A stretch of 64,000 nucleotides of DNA from positions 248,001-312,000 of the forward strand of contig CANMSD010000002.1 in assembly GCA_947500645.1 (NCBI GenBank), given 5' to 3'. The notes under the pieces were generated by a model, which did not search any database, was not told where the DNA came from, and saw only the letters and a program-made list of their open reading frames with translations. The DNA is from an uncultured Erythrobacter sp. (GTDB lineage Bacteria > Pseudomonadota > Alphaproteobacteria > Sphingomonadales > Sphingomonadaceae). The position numbers were made by a program, and so were the translations under genes. Of this stretch, positions 27,314-35,840 are shown piece after piece (positions within the stretch are counted from its first letter, which is position 1; each line of letters starts with the position of its first letter).

Positions 27314-29199
27314 GTCACGTTTGCAATCTGAGGGGCATGGTTTGAGAGATACCTGAAAAGCCTCAACTGATACGGCTTGTCGTCTTCTAGGTCCAACCCT
27401 TCCAACGCCGTAACGGCTGGACTGGCGCCAAGCCCAAAATTGAACTTCATGAGCTCTTGGATCAGAGGGCGCACATCCGCTTGTGTTTTGAATAGGGGCA
27501 AGGGTGCTCGCCCTCCCGTCACGATCGGCTTGACCCGATCCCAAAATTCCTGGCGGAGAACATCAAAAGTCGGGCCCACTTCCAGTGCTAATTTTGCCGG
27601 ATCGATCGGTTCAATTCCATTGATTGCATCACGAAGCCGCTTGGCAAGAATGAACGCAATCACATATGCACCTTGACGGTAGGCTGGTCCTTCAAACGGT
27701 CCATCTGTGGCACTCTCACTCTCTTCCTCAACACGTCTCAGGGCATAACGAAAGACAAGAACAGCGTTCCGCAGTTCGGTTCCCGCTCTATCGTTCGTAA
27801 AAATCTCTGGGTACGGATAATCACCAACCCGTTGTAGGCTTGCGGCATTACGCTTCGCCATGGTCGGCAAATTTGGGTCCGGAAGCGTCATTGCCAATGC
27901 AAAGACAGCTTCTTGAGCCGTGATGATCGACGGGTCGGCAAGATCGTAGGCTTCTGCCTGGTAGGCATATCGATATCCCAGGACGGCGAGCTCGCGCCGC
28001 AGACGCTCCTGCTGGTCGTCTAGTGCTACGAAATTCGATTCTTCGACCGCGTTTTGGAAGTTCCGATAGCGCGTCACATCCTTGCCAAATGCTCGGTCGC
28101 CATCAGCTGCTATGATGGTCAAGAGAACCCTAGCGTCTTCTGCGTCACCATCGCTGCTGCTGCCCAGTTTCCGAGCGGCCGAGGCAACCGTCTGAGCGCC
28201 GTTCACAATGCTCAACCGTTCGATCTTGAAGGTCTTCGTAGGCCTTTTGACCTTTCCACTGCTGACCTTCTTGCACAGTGCCGTCACGCCATTGTTGAAG
28301 AATTCAAAGTCGTTTGGATTTTCATCTAGACTCTTTGCAATTGCCTGATTGACCGGGGTGCGATGCCCCAAGCTTGCCCTTATGTTTCGGGCATAAAGAG
28401 CCGGTCCATATTCGCGGTGAAGCCTAACTAAGTCCGCGAGCTTTACCATGCCGACGACGGCTTCTCTCGAACCAGTTAGTTTTGACCAATCCGAGAGTTT
28501 CAGGTTGCAGTTGATGCGTGTGTAGGCTTGGCTTGCGCTCAAAGCTGATTCTAGCTGGGCCGCGCAATAATCAAGTACGTGATCCTCGATCCGATCCTCG
28601 CCACCAGGATCTTCCGCGATTAGATCGTGTAGCGCGTTTGAAGGGTACTGCCCTAGAGCCTCGCCCGTATGCGCAACCATCAATTGAATGCGTTCACATT
28701 CATCTAGGGCAGCATCTATTTCTACCTGTCGATCGAGGACGTTCTGGTTGAACCCATTGTAGTCTGAAACGACAAGCTTTCTTACCCCTTGGCAGAATGC
28801 GTTTGCTTCATCCTGAGAGAACTCCTCCGACGTCTTGAGCTTGCTTTGAATTAGATGGAGTGTGAGCGTTGCCGCATCGAAATAGATTGCATCAATCCCA
28901 AGGTCACCAAAGTCATCGACTACGGCTGTACAAGCGTCCTCTATGGAAATCCCCAAGCTCGAACGAAGCGCGAAGGCGCTCAACGACCTTGATAGGTTCT
29001 TGGCCTCATTCTGATCCGCAACTCCAGAGGGCTGGAGAAGCGGTTTCAGGTGAGCAACGTAGTTGTCCGAAAGGTGCTGCTTTAGCAGCGCAAGTTTGTC
29101 AGCTTGCATACCGTTCAGCTCGGTTTCTGAAGAGGATGAAGGCGGCGCGTATCGCCGCCGTTTTGCCAATAGCTTCCCGTCTTGGGCCGGTTGGGCCAT
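27310..29199 (-). CDS. AIPR-family abortive infection protein with nuclease-like N-terminus
   Basis: 629 residues. The AIPR core is clear: LYARNIRASLG, TPVNQAIAKSL, DFEFFNNGVTALCKK at about 275-315 and IVNGAQTV. Before it, GIDAIYFD..LHLIQSKLK (Asp103, Gln118-x-Lys120) resembles a PD-(D/E)xK nuclease core of the Mrr type. AIPR proteins are associated with phage resistance and often sit in restriction islands. ATG 29199 has AGGAG 8 bases upstream but overlaps the ATPase gene by 85 nt; ATG 29109 lies just after that gene and is the alternative. The stop overlaps Mod by 4 nt. Confidence 0.85.
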   Translation of the reverse strand: MAQPAQDGKLLAKRRRYAPPSSSSETELNGMQADKLALLKQHLSDNYVAHLKPLLQPSGVADQNEAKNLSRSLSAFALRSSLGISIEDACTAVVDDFGDLGIDAIYFDAATLTLHLIQSKLKTSEEFSQDEANAFCQGVRKLVVSDYNGFNQNVLDRQVEIDAALDECERIQLMVAHTGEALGQYPSNALHDLIAEDPGGEDRIEDHVLDYCAAQLESALSASQAYTRINCNLKLSDWSKLTGSREAVVGMVKLADLVRLHREYGPALYARNIRASLGHRTPVNQAIAKSLDENPNDFEFFNNGVTALCKKVSSGKVKRPTKTFKIERLSIVNGAQTVASAARKLGSSSDGDAEDARVLLTIIAADGDRAFGKDVTRYRNFQNAVEESNFVALDDQQERLRRELAVLGYRYAYQAEAYDLADPSIITAQEAVFALAMTLPDPNLPTMAKRNAASLQRVGDYPYPEIFTNDRAGTELRNAVLVFRYALRRVEEESESATDGPFEGPAYRQGAYVIAFILAKRLRDAINGIEPIDPAKLALEVGPTFDVLRQEFWDRVKPIVTGGRAPLPLFKTQADVRPLIQELMKFNFGLGASPAVTALEGLDLEDDKPYQLRLFRYLSNHAPQIANVT

Positions 29200-31433
29200 C
29201 CGTGCTCCTGGCAGACCAGGGCGCTGGACAACTGCTCAACTAGCTGACCGAACCTCATCGCATCGGCATCGAGCAGATCGAATGATAAACTATTGAAATG
29301 CGCTCCCATAAGGTTCCGTGTTTGCGCGATCTGGCTAAGTTCGTCCAGCAACGGTTTGAGCTCCAGAGCGGCGATTTGCTCTTCTCCTTCGTCATCCCTG
29401 CTGACGGTTTCTACCTTCAGTGCAGTTCGTAAGGCGCTCTTGATCGCGGGTAAGAGCTCGCCAAGCGTGAACGCGGCGACATGCTTGCGGGGTACGGAGC
29501 ACTGATACTGTAGCGTCAGGAAATCGAGCGCTTCCTCCAGTATCACACCAGCCTTGCCACAAATGGCCTGGAGGTCAGGGTCTTCCTCACCAAGCAGCTT
29601 TTGCAGACGCGCGATCTCGGGAACGGTGCTTTTCATCCGTATTCCACCGTCGAGCGCCCAATTCGTCAGCTCGACAAATTGGCATTGCTGATCTGGGCGT
29701 AGCCGCCCCCAGCGGAACTTCTCACGCCAAGGCCTGTAATGCGTAGTGATGATGGTGTGCCGAAATTCCTGGCTGATCTCATATAGCATCCCGATGACCC
29801 GCTCGACGTGAGGCTCATCGACGCTTCCCAGCACATCGTCGAGGATCAGGATCTTCTCACTGGGCGTCTCGCGTAGGGCCAGCGCCAAGAAGACACAAAG
29901 GCCGAGCGTATCGAGGTGGGATTGACTGAAGTAGGCCGGCGGCGGAACATCAGACCCCGCAAAATTCGCTTGCAGGTCGACGGAAGAGCGCTTTTTGGGA
30001 TCAAGCTGAAGTGCGATCTTTTCTAGACCCTCATCGGGATGAACTTTCTCATACAGTTCGCCAACCTTGCCTGCGATTTCGGCCATGATCGCGTTGGTGA
30101 AGGCCTGCCGGGTTTCGACACAGATTTTATGAGCGGCTTCAAGATGCGGCAGAAGACGTTCTGCTTCCTCTTTTCGGGTCTTAGCTTGCTGGAAACGCCC
30201 AAGCGCCTTTTCGACCGCTTGGCGTTGCTGATCGCCTTGCCGGAGGTTTGCTTCGCGGTTCCTCCAAGCCTCGGCGAATACAGCTGCTCCATCAAGCCAA
30301 GTGGCCAAGTCATCGAAGTCCTCTGGTGGATCGTCAGCGGGGAATTGCACAGTCGCTCCCCATTCGTGGTCGGCTTTGGCGGAAGCGTAAGATTGCCGCG
30401 AAGCCGCGTAGTTCAGCTTGAGCTCTTCAATCGCGCTGGTGGCGTACTGTACTGCTCGTTTGCTGGCCTGATGTTGTTCTTGGGCAGTGCTGACAGCGTT
30501 GAGCTGTCCAAGGCGGGTTTCGACTAACTGTGCGAGCCCAACCGCCTTCTCGGCGCTCTCGCACAGTGGGCAAACCTCAGGATCAGGATGGGCGTGGAGG
30601 AAGTCCTTGCCAACCTTCAGCAGCTCAACTGTTTCGGCTGCTGCGGAACTCGCGGATTCGAGCACGTCAGCCAGTACCTGTTCGGTCTCCGCGAACTTGG
30701 TTTGCGCGGTCTTGAGGGCCTCATTCCGCTGCTCAACAAGAGCGGGGTAGGCTTCCAGCCCTCCAGCGGCGCCGACGAGATTGCCTAGTGCAGTGAGCTC
30801 AGCAGATTGATCGTCCGCCGGGGCGGCTACCGCCGCTTTGGCCCAGGTGATCGCGTCAATGTCATCAGACTTTCCTGCAACCTCATACAAATCGTCAAGA
30901 TTCTCAAATTGTGACGATTCCTCACTTTGAGCGCTAGTCAGGTCGGAACTCATTTCGTCACGAGCCTGCTTCAGTGCCTGCTCAGATTTTTCGACTTCAG
31001 CGATATCGACGAAACGTTGGATCGCATCATATCGTTTCGAAGGCACCGCTTCGATCAGCGCCGTTATCTGCTTCTGGCGGAGCAGCTCGATCGCAGGCCT
31101 GTTCTCTTCGGGATCGAAGACTGGGTTCACTCCAGCAAACCTGCCAGTGCAACTGCTTCCATCAGTATGGGTAAGGGTGACTTCGACATCACCAGGTAAT
31201 TTCCCGAGCGAATGCCAGTACTTCTTGAGTCCCGCGCCCATGCCTTTGTCGGCCAACGACCCGACGTCGCCTTTGGCGAGAAACTCAAAGCCGTCACAAA
31301 TGGTAGTCTTTCCGCTGCCATTCTCACCATATACCAACGTCAGCCGCCGCCCCTTCTCAAAGGGTAATTCGAACGAGCTTGACGAGCCGCGGAATGCCGT
31401 AAGTCTTAGGCTCTTAAGCGGCTGCGCGCTCAT
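29115..31433 (-). CDS. SMC/ABC-type ATPase with HEPN-like C-terminal domain
   Basis: 772 residues. GENGSGKT (36-43) is Walker A, coiled-coil arms meet at CPLC (288-291) like a zinc hook, SQSHLDTL (503-510) is the signature region, LDDVLGSVDE (531-540) is Walker B/D-loop and IITTHYRPW the switch His. After the ATPase comes a helical domain of about 170 residues with TRNLMGAH (Arg706-Asn707-x4-His712), the RNxxxxH pattern of HEPN RNases. PrrC and RloC share the ABC-plus-HEPN plan and act as tRNA nucleases next to restriction systems. The ATG overlaps the upstream small gene by 4 nt. The HEPN reading is by motif only. Confidence 0.75.
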   Translation of the reverse strand: MSAQPLKSLRLTAFRGSSSSFELPFEKGRRLTLVYGENGSGKTTICDGFEFLAKGDVGSLADKGMGAGLKKYWHSLGKLPGDVEVTLTHTDGSSCTGRFAGVNPVFDPEENRPAIELLRQKQITALIEAVPSKRYDAIQRFVDIAEVEKSEQALKQARDEMSSDLTSAQSEESSQFENLDDLYEVAGKSDDIDAITWAKAAVAAPADDQSAELTALGNLVGAAGGLEAYPALVEQRNEALKTAQTKFAETEQVLADVLESASSAAAETVELLKVGKDFLHAHPDPEVCPLCESAEKAVGLAQLVETRLGQLNAVSTAQEQHQASKRAVQYATSAIEELKLNYAASRQSYASAKADHEWGATVQFPADDPPEDFDDLATWLDGAAVFAEAWRNREANLRQGDQQRQAVEKALGRFQQAKTRKEEAERLLPHLEAAHKICVETRQAFTNAIMAEIAGKVGELYEKVHPDEGLEKIALQLDPKKRSSVDLQANFAGSDVPPPAYFSQSHLDTLGLCVFLALALRETPSEKILILDDVLGSVDEPHVERVIGMLYEISQEFRHTIITTHYRPWREKFRWGRLRPDQQCQFVELTNWALDGGIRMKSTVPEIARLQKLLGEEDPDLQAICGKAGVILEEALDFLTLQYQCSVPRKHVAAFTLGELLPAIKSALRTALKVETVSRDDEGEEQIAALELKPLLDELSQIAQTRNLMGAHFNSLSFDLLDADAMRFGQLVEQLSSALVCQEHGWPNRPKTGSYWQNGGDTRRLHPLQKPS

Positions 31434-31615
31434 GCCTGCTCTGCCTTTTCGACTGCGAGATCAATCTCCGTTTTCCAGTCCGCAGCCGACATCTCTCCTG
31501 ATGCGATCTTCGCCACGAGGTCAGCCTTGCGTTCATCACGCATCATTCCGGCCTTCGCGATGGCGCTTCCAATCTTTGTTGCCAGGGCTGCGGCAGGAGA
31601 GAGGTCTTCACTCAT
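31430..31615 (-). CDS. Small 61-residue helical protein of the defence operon
   Basis: Begins MSEDLSPAAALATKIGSAIA and continues as two or three helices rich in Ala, Lys and Glu. The ATG at 31615 overlaps the SNF2 stop (ATGA) and its stop overlaps the ATPase start (ATGA). A longer version from 31627 is possible. Locked between two large genes, it is probably a structural or regulatory partner of one of them. Family not recognised. Confidence 0.7.
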   Translation of the reverse strand: MSEDLSPAAALATKIGSAIAKAGMMRDERKADLVAKIASGEMSAADWKTEIDLAVEKAEQA

Positions 31616-34515
31616 TGAAGGGTCCACCTAATCGTAAAGAGGGTTTCCTCTTCTACGACTTGCTCGAGCTGTACTTCAATAGTCGAAATAAGCTCTTCAC
31701 GCTTTACATCGATTTGGTCCTGGGCGTCAAAAAGGGCTCGCCGCTTCGAGTTTCTTTTGCTCTCGAGTTCTCGAACATTCTTCTGGCCAGCTAGCTTTTC
31801 CTCCAAAGTCAACGCAGCCTTGGCGGACCGTCGAGCGTCTTTTATCTCGCGATCGAGATCCTTGATTTCGCGCTCTAGGCCGATCTTGAGATCATCAGCC
31901 CAGCCATCAAGTTTTGCCACTTCGTTCTCAAAGAACTGGGCATTTCGCTTCGAAGCCTCGATGCTGATTTGTTGCGACTGTTTGGATGCTGCTTCATCCA
32001 ACATATCGGCTGTGCTTGTTGGCAAATCCACGTTCGATGCAGATACTCTACCCGCAACGGTGAATAGCCTATCCGCGACCTCCGCTGGCAGGTGAGCCCC
32101 TTGATCTGTAGAAGCCGCAACAACGATATGGTCTTCTGTTTGTCCAAGCGCAGAAATTGAGACTGTTTTGACGGTCGCATATCCACTTGCACCAATGAAT
32201 GGCTCAATCGTGGAAATTCGACCTTCGTAATTTGAGTAGTCAAAAACGATATGCGCATTCCCCAGGTTCCGTGCCTTCGCATGGTCGACCATCGCTCGGC
32301 CAAGTGGATGAGCTAGACGGAACAGATGTGCCCCTCCTGATCGCCGGGGGAGCTCATAAAGGCCGAGTGGGACATCGCTGGCTGACATCCAGTCGGGACG
32401 GCTTTTCAAAATGAAGGACGAACTGTCGCGCATTTCGGCAAAGTGATCCAATTCGAAATGGGCTAGATTGACCAGCTGGCTCTCAAACTTGTTGAGATGT
32501 ACCTTCGTATCATCGTTGCGGATACGAAGCTTCTCACGGACCTCATCGTCGAAATTCTCAAGAAGCTTCTTGCGCGCGTGTCGCATCGCCTGATCGATCT
32601 CGTCGCTTAGCTCTTGCTGCAGTTCATCAAATGCCTGTCGGATATGCTCTGGCTGGCGGCATTGCTGGTAGATTCCTGCGATCCTCTTTTCGAAGTCGAC
32701 ACCGGACTCGATTGCTCCTAGGACTTCATCACTGGCCCCAAACACCCCTTCAAAAAGTCGGAATTTCTCGGACAGCAGCTGATAAACTCGCTGGTCTGCT
32801 TGGTTTTTCCGATTTAAGAAATTGACGACTACAACGTCGTGCTTCTGGCCGTATCGATGACATCTACCGATACGCTGCTCGACCCTTTGAGGGTTCCAAG
32901 GGAGGTCGTAATTTACCACCATAGAGCAGAACTGAAGGTTTATGCCTTCTGCACCAGCCTCTGTTGCGATCATTATTCGGCCTTCGTTCCGAAAGTAATC
33001 TACCAACGCCGAGCGCATGTCTGCCGCACGTGAGTCGGTTACGCGGTCGGTGCCATTATGGTGATCTAGCCAATCAGAATAGATGGCTTTGGATTTTTCG
33101 TCAGTATTGCTCCCATTGAATAGTACAATTCCTTCAGAATACTCGCTATCTCCTAGAACCTTCAGCAAATACTCCTGGGTTCGGCGGCTTTCCGTGAAGA
33201 TTATAGCTTTCTCCGGCGCATCAGTTTCGCGCGCTCTGGCAAAAGCAATATCTAGCGCAGAAATCAGTGCGCGGCCCTTGGCATTCTGAGTGATCGAAGA
33301 AGCCAACGAAGCGAATTTCCGCAAATCGGAAATCTCTGATCGAAGCGCATCAACATCATCGGCCGTGATGCCTTCTGCTTCGTCGCCCCATTCATCCGCA
33401 GTTTCGTCATATGCTGAATAATCAGCTGCGATATCAGGTTCGCCACTCAGCTCAGTCGCGTCAAGCCGAGCCTGCAAACGAGCAGCAATTGTTTGAAGCG
33501 CTCCAGCAATTGCGAATGACGAAGAGGCCAAGAGCTTCCGAAGGACAAGTGTCATCAACGACCTCTGCCCAGAAGGAAGTGCCTGAAGGTTGGGCCGCTG
33601 CAGATAGGCTGAGACTAGTTCGTACAGCTCATCTTCTGGTTCATCGGGGGTGAACTCCTGAAGGATTGCATGTCGCTTTGTGTAAGGAACATATGCAGTG
33701 ACTTGTCGCCGGAGAGTGCGATGACATACAGTCTGCATTCTCTCGCGGAGTAAGGCGAATGTACGATCCTGCGAGAGGTTGGTGAATTGCGCACGGAAGC
33801 TCTTCAAATCGCCAAAAATGCGCTCATCAATGAAGCTCACAAGACCATACAATTCGAGCAATGAGTTCTGAAGGGGAGTTGCGGTCAGCAACAGCTTATG
33901 CCGGCCTTGCAGCGCATCCTTTAGCGTGTTCGCGATGACGCTTGATTTCTTGTAGACATTCCGAAGCCTGTGGGCCTCGTCGATGATCACTAAGTCCCAG
34001 GGAAGGGCTTGAATATCATCAACTTTGTTTCGCGCAAAATGATAGGAGCAAATGACCACTTGGTCAGCAAGATCGAACGGTCTGTGGCTTCCACTCTTTA
34101 ACGCGGTATTATAGATTGGCCCATCGAGTATCTTTGCCGGGATGAAGAACTTTTCGGCCAGTTCCTGGTGCCACTGCTTCCGAAGGCTTGAGGGCGCAAT
34201 GATCAGTATACGCCGTTTTCCTTCAGCCCAGAGCTGAGAGATTACCAGCCCGGCTTCGATCGTCTTGCCTAACCCTACTTCGTCGGCAAGCAGGGCCCCC
34301 TTTGCAAATGGTGATGCAAAAGCAAACATAGCCGCGTCCACTTGATGTGGGTTCATGTCTACTTGAGCTCCAGCAACTGCTGCAGTTAGGCGCTCCTGGC
34401 TGTCAGACGATCGACGCCTGGTCAGTTCGTAAGCAAGGATTTTGGCGTGATAGGGAGTCAATTGATTTCTTTGTGTCGTTACGGGGTGAGCTGTTGGGTG
34501 ACGCAACCTAGTCAA
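31612..34515 (-). CDS. SNF2/RapA-type helicase, first gene of the defence operon
   Basis: 967 residues. DEVGLGKTIEAGL (motif I, 78-90), LIIAPSSLRKQW, IIDEAHRLRN (DEAH 179-182), LLLTATPLQNS, and late motifs EGINLQFCSMVVNYDLPWNPQRVEQRIGR in consecutive pieces, CHRYGQ. The C-terminal 300 residues include long coiled coils. SNF2 proteins of this type move on double-stranded DNA and occur in several phage-defence islands. The start is uncertain: TTG 34515 gives the full frame without a good ribosome site, while similarity to the family begins near TTG 34461 (LTPYHAKILAYELTRRR). It overlaps the next gene by 4 nt. Confidence 0.85.
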   Translation of the reverse strand: MTRLRHPTAHPVTTQRNQLTPYHAKILAYELTRRRSSDSQERLTAAVAGAQVDMNPHQVDAAMFAFASPFAKGALLADEVGLGKTIEAGLVISQLWAEGKRRILIIAPSSLRKQWHQELAEKFFIPAKILDGPIYNTALKSGSHRPFDLADQVVICSYHFARNKVDDIQALPWDLVIIDEAHRLRNVYKKSSVIANTLKDALQGRHKLLLTATPLQNSLLELYGLVSFIDERIFGDLKSFRAQFTNLSQDRTFALLRERMQTVCHRTLRRQVTAYVPYTKRHAILQEFTPDEPEDELYELVSAYLQRPNLQALPSGQRSLMTLVLRKLLASSSFAIAGALQTIAARLQARLDATELSGEPDIAADYSAYDETADEWGDEAEGITADDVDALRSEISDLRKFASLASSITQNAKGRALISALDIAFARARETDAPEKAIIFTESRRTQEYLLKVLGDSEYSEGIVLFNGSNTDEKSKAIYSDWLDHHNGTDRVTDSRAADMRSALVDYFRNEGRIMIATEAGAEGINLQFCSMVVNYDLPWNPQRVEQRIGRCHRYGQKHDVVVVNFLNRKNQADQRVYQLLSEKFRLFEGVFGASDEVLGAIESGVDFEKRIAGIYQQCRQPEHIRQAFDELQQELSDEIDQAMRHARKKLLENFDDEVREKLRIRNDDTKVHLNKFESQLVNLAHFELDHFAEMRDSSSFILKSRPDWMSASDVPLGLYELPRRSGGAHLFRLAHPLGRAMVDHAKARNLGNAHIVFDYSNYEGRISTIEPFIGASGYATVKTVSISALGQTEDHIVVAASTDQGAHLPAEVADRLFTVAGRVSASNVDLPTSTADMLDEAASKQSQQISIEASKRNAQFFENEVAKLDGWADDLKIGLEREIKDLDREIKDARRSAKAALTLEEKLAGQKNVRELESKRNSKRRALFDAQDQIDVKREELISTIEVQLEQVVEEETLFTIRWTLQ

Positions 34516-34592
34516 ACATCAAGAGAAACCAAATAGTCGAGGTCTCGACAATTGCTGGATGTCAGAAATTCAGAATTCAACGCTTAAGAGTT

Positions 34593-34622
34593 GGGTGGCC
34601 GAGCTTGCAAACTCGACCACCC
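34593..34622. terminator. Strong hairpin between AlpA-like and SNF2 genes
   Basis: GGGTGGCCGAG, loop of 8, CTCGACCACCC, 10 of 11 pairs. On the plus strand it is followed by GCTCCTTTT. It lies 8 bases past the AlpA-like stop, between it and the SNF2 start, so it may end the AlpA transcript, although a minus-strand T run is missing. Confidence 0.4.
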
Positions 34623-34630
34623 GCTCCTTT

Positions 34631-34828
34631 TCAGGAGTGCCGGACAGGTTCGTCTCGGGCTTCCAGGCGCTTCTGCAGCCAGTCCAGCACTTCGTCCTCC
34701 ACCCATCCGACCCGGCTCGGGCCAAGCTGTACCCTCTTGGGGAATTGGCCGGCCTTTTCCAGGCGTGCGATGTGCTGAGGCGAATACAGTACTAGCTCCT
34801 TGACCTGACGCTTCGACAAAATCCTCAT
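34631..34828 (-). CDS. AlpA-like DNA-binding regulator
   Basis: 65 residues: MRILSKRQVKELVLYSPQHI, then KAGQFPKRVQLGPSRVGWVEDEVLDWL, the MerR/excisionase-like helix-turn-helix of AlpA proteins, which regulate excision of prophages and islands. ATG 34828 follows TTAGGAGA at good spacing; a longer in-frame start at 34930 adds unrelated residues. Located just inside the right end of the island, it probably controls the integrase or acts as directionality factor. Confidence 0.85.
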   Translation of the reverse strand: MRILSKRQVKELVLYSPQHIARLEKAGQFPKRVQLGPSRVGWVEDEVLDWLQKRLEARDEPVRHS

Positions 34829-34949
34829 CACGATGTCTCCTAATTGAAGAGCATCGCGATGCTCGAAGGTTGGCAAAAGCCCCCGAGGCACTTGAGAAGC
34901 TATCAGCGAAGCAATGTGAAGCAAGGACAATCGTTTACGGTCCGCCGCG

Positions 34950-35426
34950 TTAGCCTCGGTCGCCTAGCTCTTGCCGAGCGACGTTCGCGCTGGATGCAAA
35001 GTACAAGGCGTGAAGCATCGAGTCCTTGCGGGGCGCTGTGCGATAGTCCGCAACGATATGGGTCACTCGCCCCGAAGCAATCATCTCGGGAAGCGCCCAG
35101 AAGGGCGCTGAGGGAAGGTAAGCGAGAGCTTGGAAAACGCATTTGCGTACGCTTGCCGTCATCAGCATTGGCTGCCGCGGCTCTGATTGGTCAGGGTCGG
35201 AGTGATACTGCTGTGAGCAAACGAGCGACACCTTTGCGCGTTCAACCTTCAAATTCTTAGCATGATCATTGGTTCGGACAATTGCGCCATGAATGTCGAT
35301 TATCGCCTCGTCGTCGACACGAGCAATCTCAGCACGGTGATCCGCGATGTGGTACGACTGCTCGAACGTTTCGATCGCTATGAAAAGCTTTTTCGCTTCA
35401 ATCTTGGACTTAGCCTTTGCCGCCAT
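34950..35426 (-). CDS. Hypothetical island-end protein
   Basis: 158 residues, basic at the N-terminus (MAAKAKSKIEAKK), otherwise mixed; includes HIADHRAEIARVDDEAIIDIHGAIV and a run of His, Asp and Glu residues without an obvious catalytic pattern. ATG follows GGGAG. It is the last gene before the right-end repeats and the tRNA, on the same strand as the AlpA-like gene. Family not recognised. Confidence 0.5.
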   Translation of the reverse strand: MAAKAKSKIEAKKLFIAIETFEQSYHIADHRAEIARVDDEAIIDIHGAIVRTNDHAKNLKVERAKVSLVCSQQYHSDPDQSEPRQPMLMTASVRKCVFQALAYLPSAPFWALPEMIASGRVTHIVADYRTAPRKDSMLHALYFASSANVARQELGDRG

Positions 35427-35450
35427 TTGCCCACTCCCATCGGTTCAAAT

Positions 35451-35517
35451 GAGCTGAACATAAGATACCATTCGACACCACTACATCGCCAAAATTGAGG
35501 TGGGCGAAAAGGTGGGC
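35451..35517 (+). repeat. Right-end repeats matching the left end
   Basis: AGCTGAACAT near 35452 and two GGTGGGC copies starting at 35499 and 35511, 12 bp apart as at the left end, followed by AAATTTCGCAAT, which resembles CAATTTCGCAT at the left. Probable integrase arm sites. Confidence 0.5.
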
Positions 35518-35570
35518 CAAATTTCGCAATCTGACTTAAATTTCTGATTTTATTGCATATTTTAAGAGAA

Positions 35571-35591
35571 ATGGTGCCCAGAAGAGGACTC
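35571..35591. repeat. attR: 3' end of tRNA-Leu
   Basis: The 21 bases starting ATGGTGCCCAGAAG contain the CCA end, discriminator and acceptor/T-stem part of the tRNA gene and match attL except for one extra C. They mark the integration site; the intact tRNA is retained on this side. Confidence 0.85.
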
Positions 35592-35658
35592 GAACCTCCA
35601 CGCCCTTGCGAGCGCCGCCACCTGAAGACGGTGCGTCTACCAATTCCGCCATCTGGGC
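35572..35658 (-). tRNA. tRNA-Leu (anticodon CAG)
   Basis: Read on the minus strand: acceptor GCCCAGA pairs with TCTGGGC before ACCA; the D-arm contains GGCGGAATTGGTAGACGC; the anticodon arm is CCGTC-TTCAGGT-GGCGG, anticodon CAG; a long variable arm (CGCTCGCAAGGGCG) marks a class II tRNA; the T-arm has GGTTCGAGTCC. The encoded CCA end is at 35572-35574. It is the integration target of the island. Confidence 0.97.
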
Positions 35659-35840
35659 ACACATGCGAGTCAATCAATCTACGTCGGCTCGCGGTAGGGG
35701 CGCGCCAATAGCGATTAGCGGAGGCTCCTGTCAACGCTCATACTCACGCTATCGTGATTGAGCTGCTTGTCATGCTTGAAGTGCGGCGCGGCTTGGGACA
35801 TGGGGAAGCAGAGATATTACGCTGAGAAAGCTCAAGGCAG

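Larger units (their letters stand above)
2432..35591. mobile_element. Integrated genomic island at tRNA-Leu(CAG), about 33 kb
   Basis: The element is bounded by a direct repeat matching the 3' end of the tRNA-Leu gene: the right copy (35571-35591) is part of the intact tRNA, the left copy (2432-2451) lacks one C. A DUF4102 integrase sits just inside the left end and an AlpA-type regulator just inside the right end. Contents include a second (serine) recombinase, two HerA/VirD4-type ATPases, a Replic_Relax-like protein and several defence-like genes, all typical of mobilisable islands, while both flanks carry ordinary chromosomal genes. No type IV secretion channel or classical relaxase was recognised, so it would need a helper if it transfers. 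Confidence 0.85.

Noticed and set aside
23001..34515. Identification as DISARM, BREX or Druantia
   Set aside because: The marker genes of those systems (drmA/B/C, pglZ/brxC, druE) were not recognised.
34593..34622. Second tRNA or tRNA fragment near the AlpA-like gene
   Set aside because: GGTGGCCGAG looks tRNA-like but the segment is a single hairpin without anticodon or T-arm.
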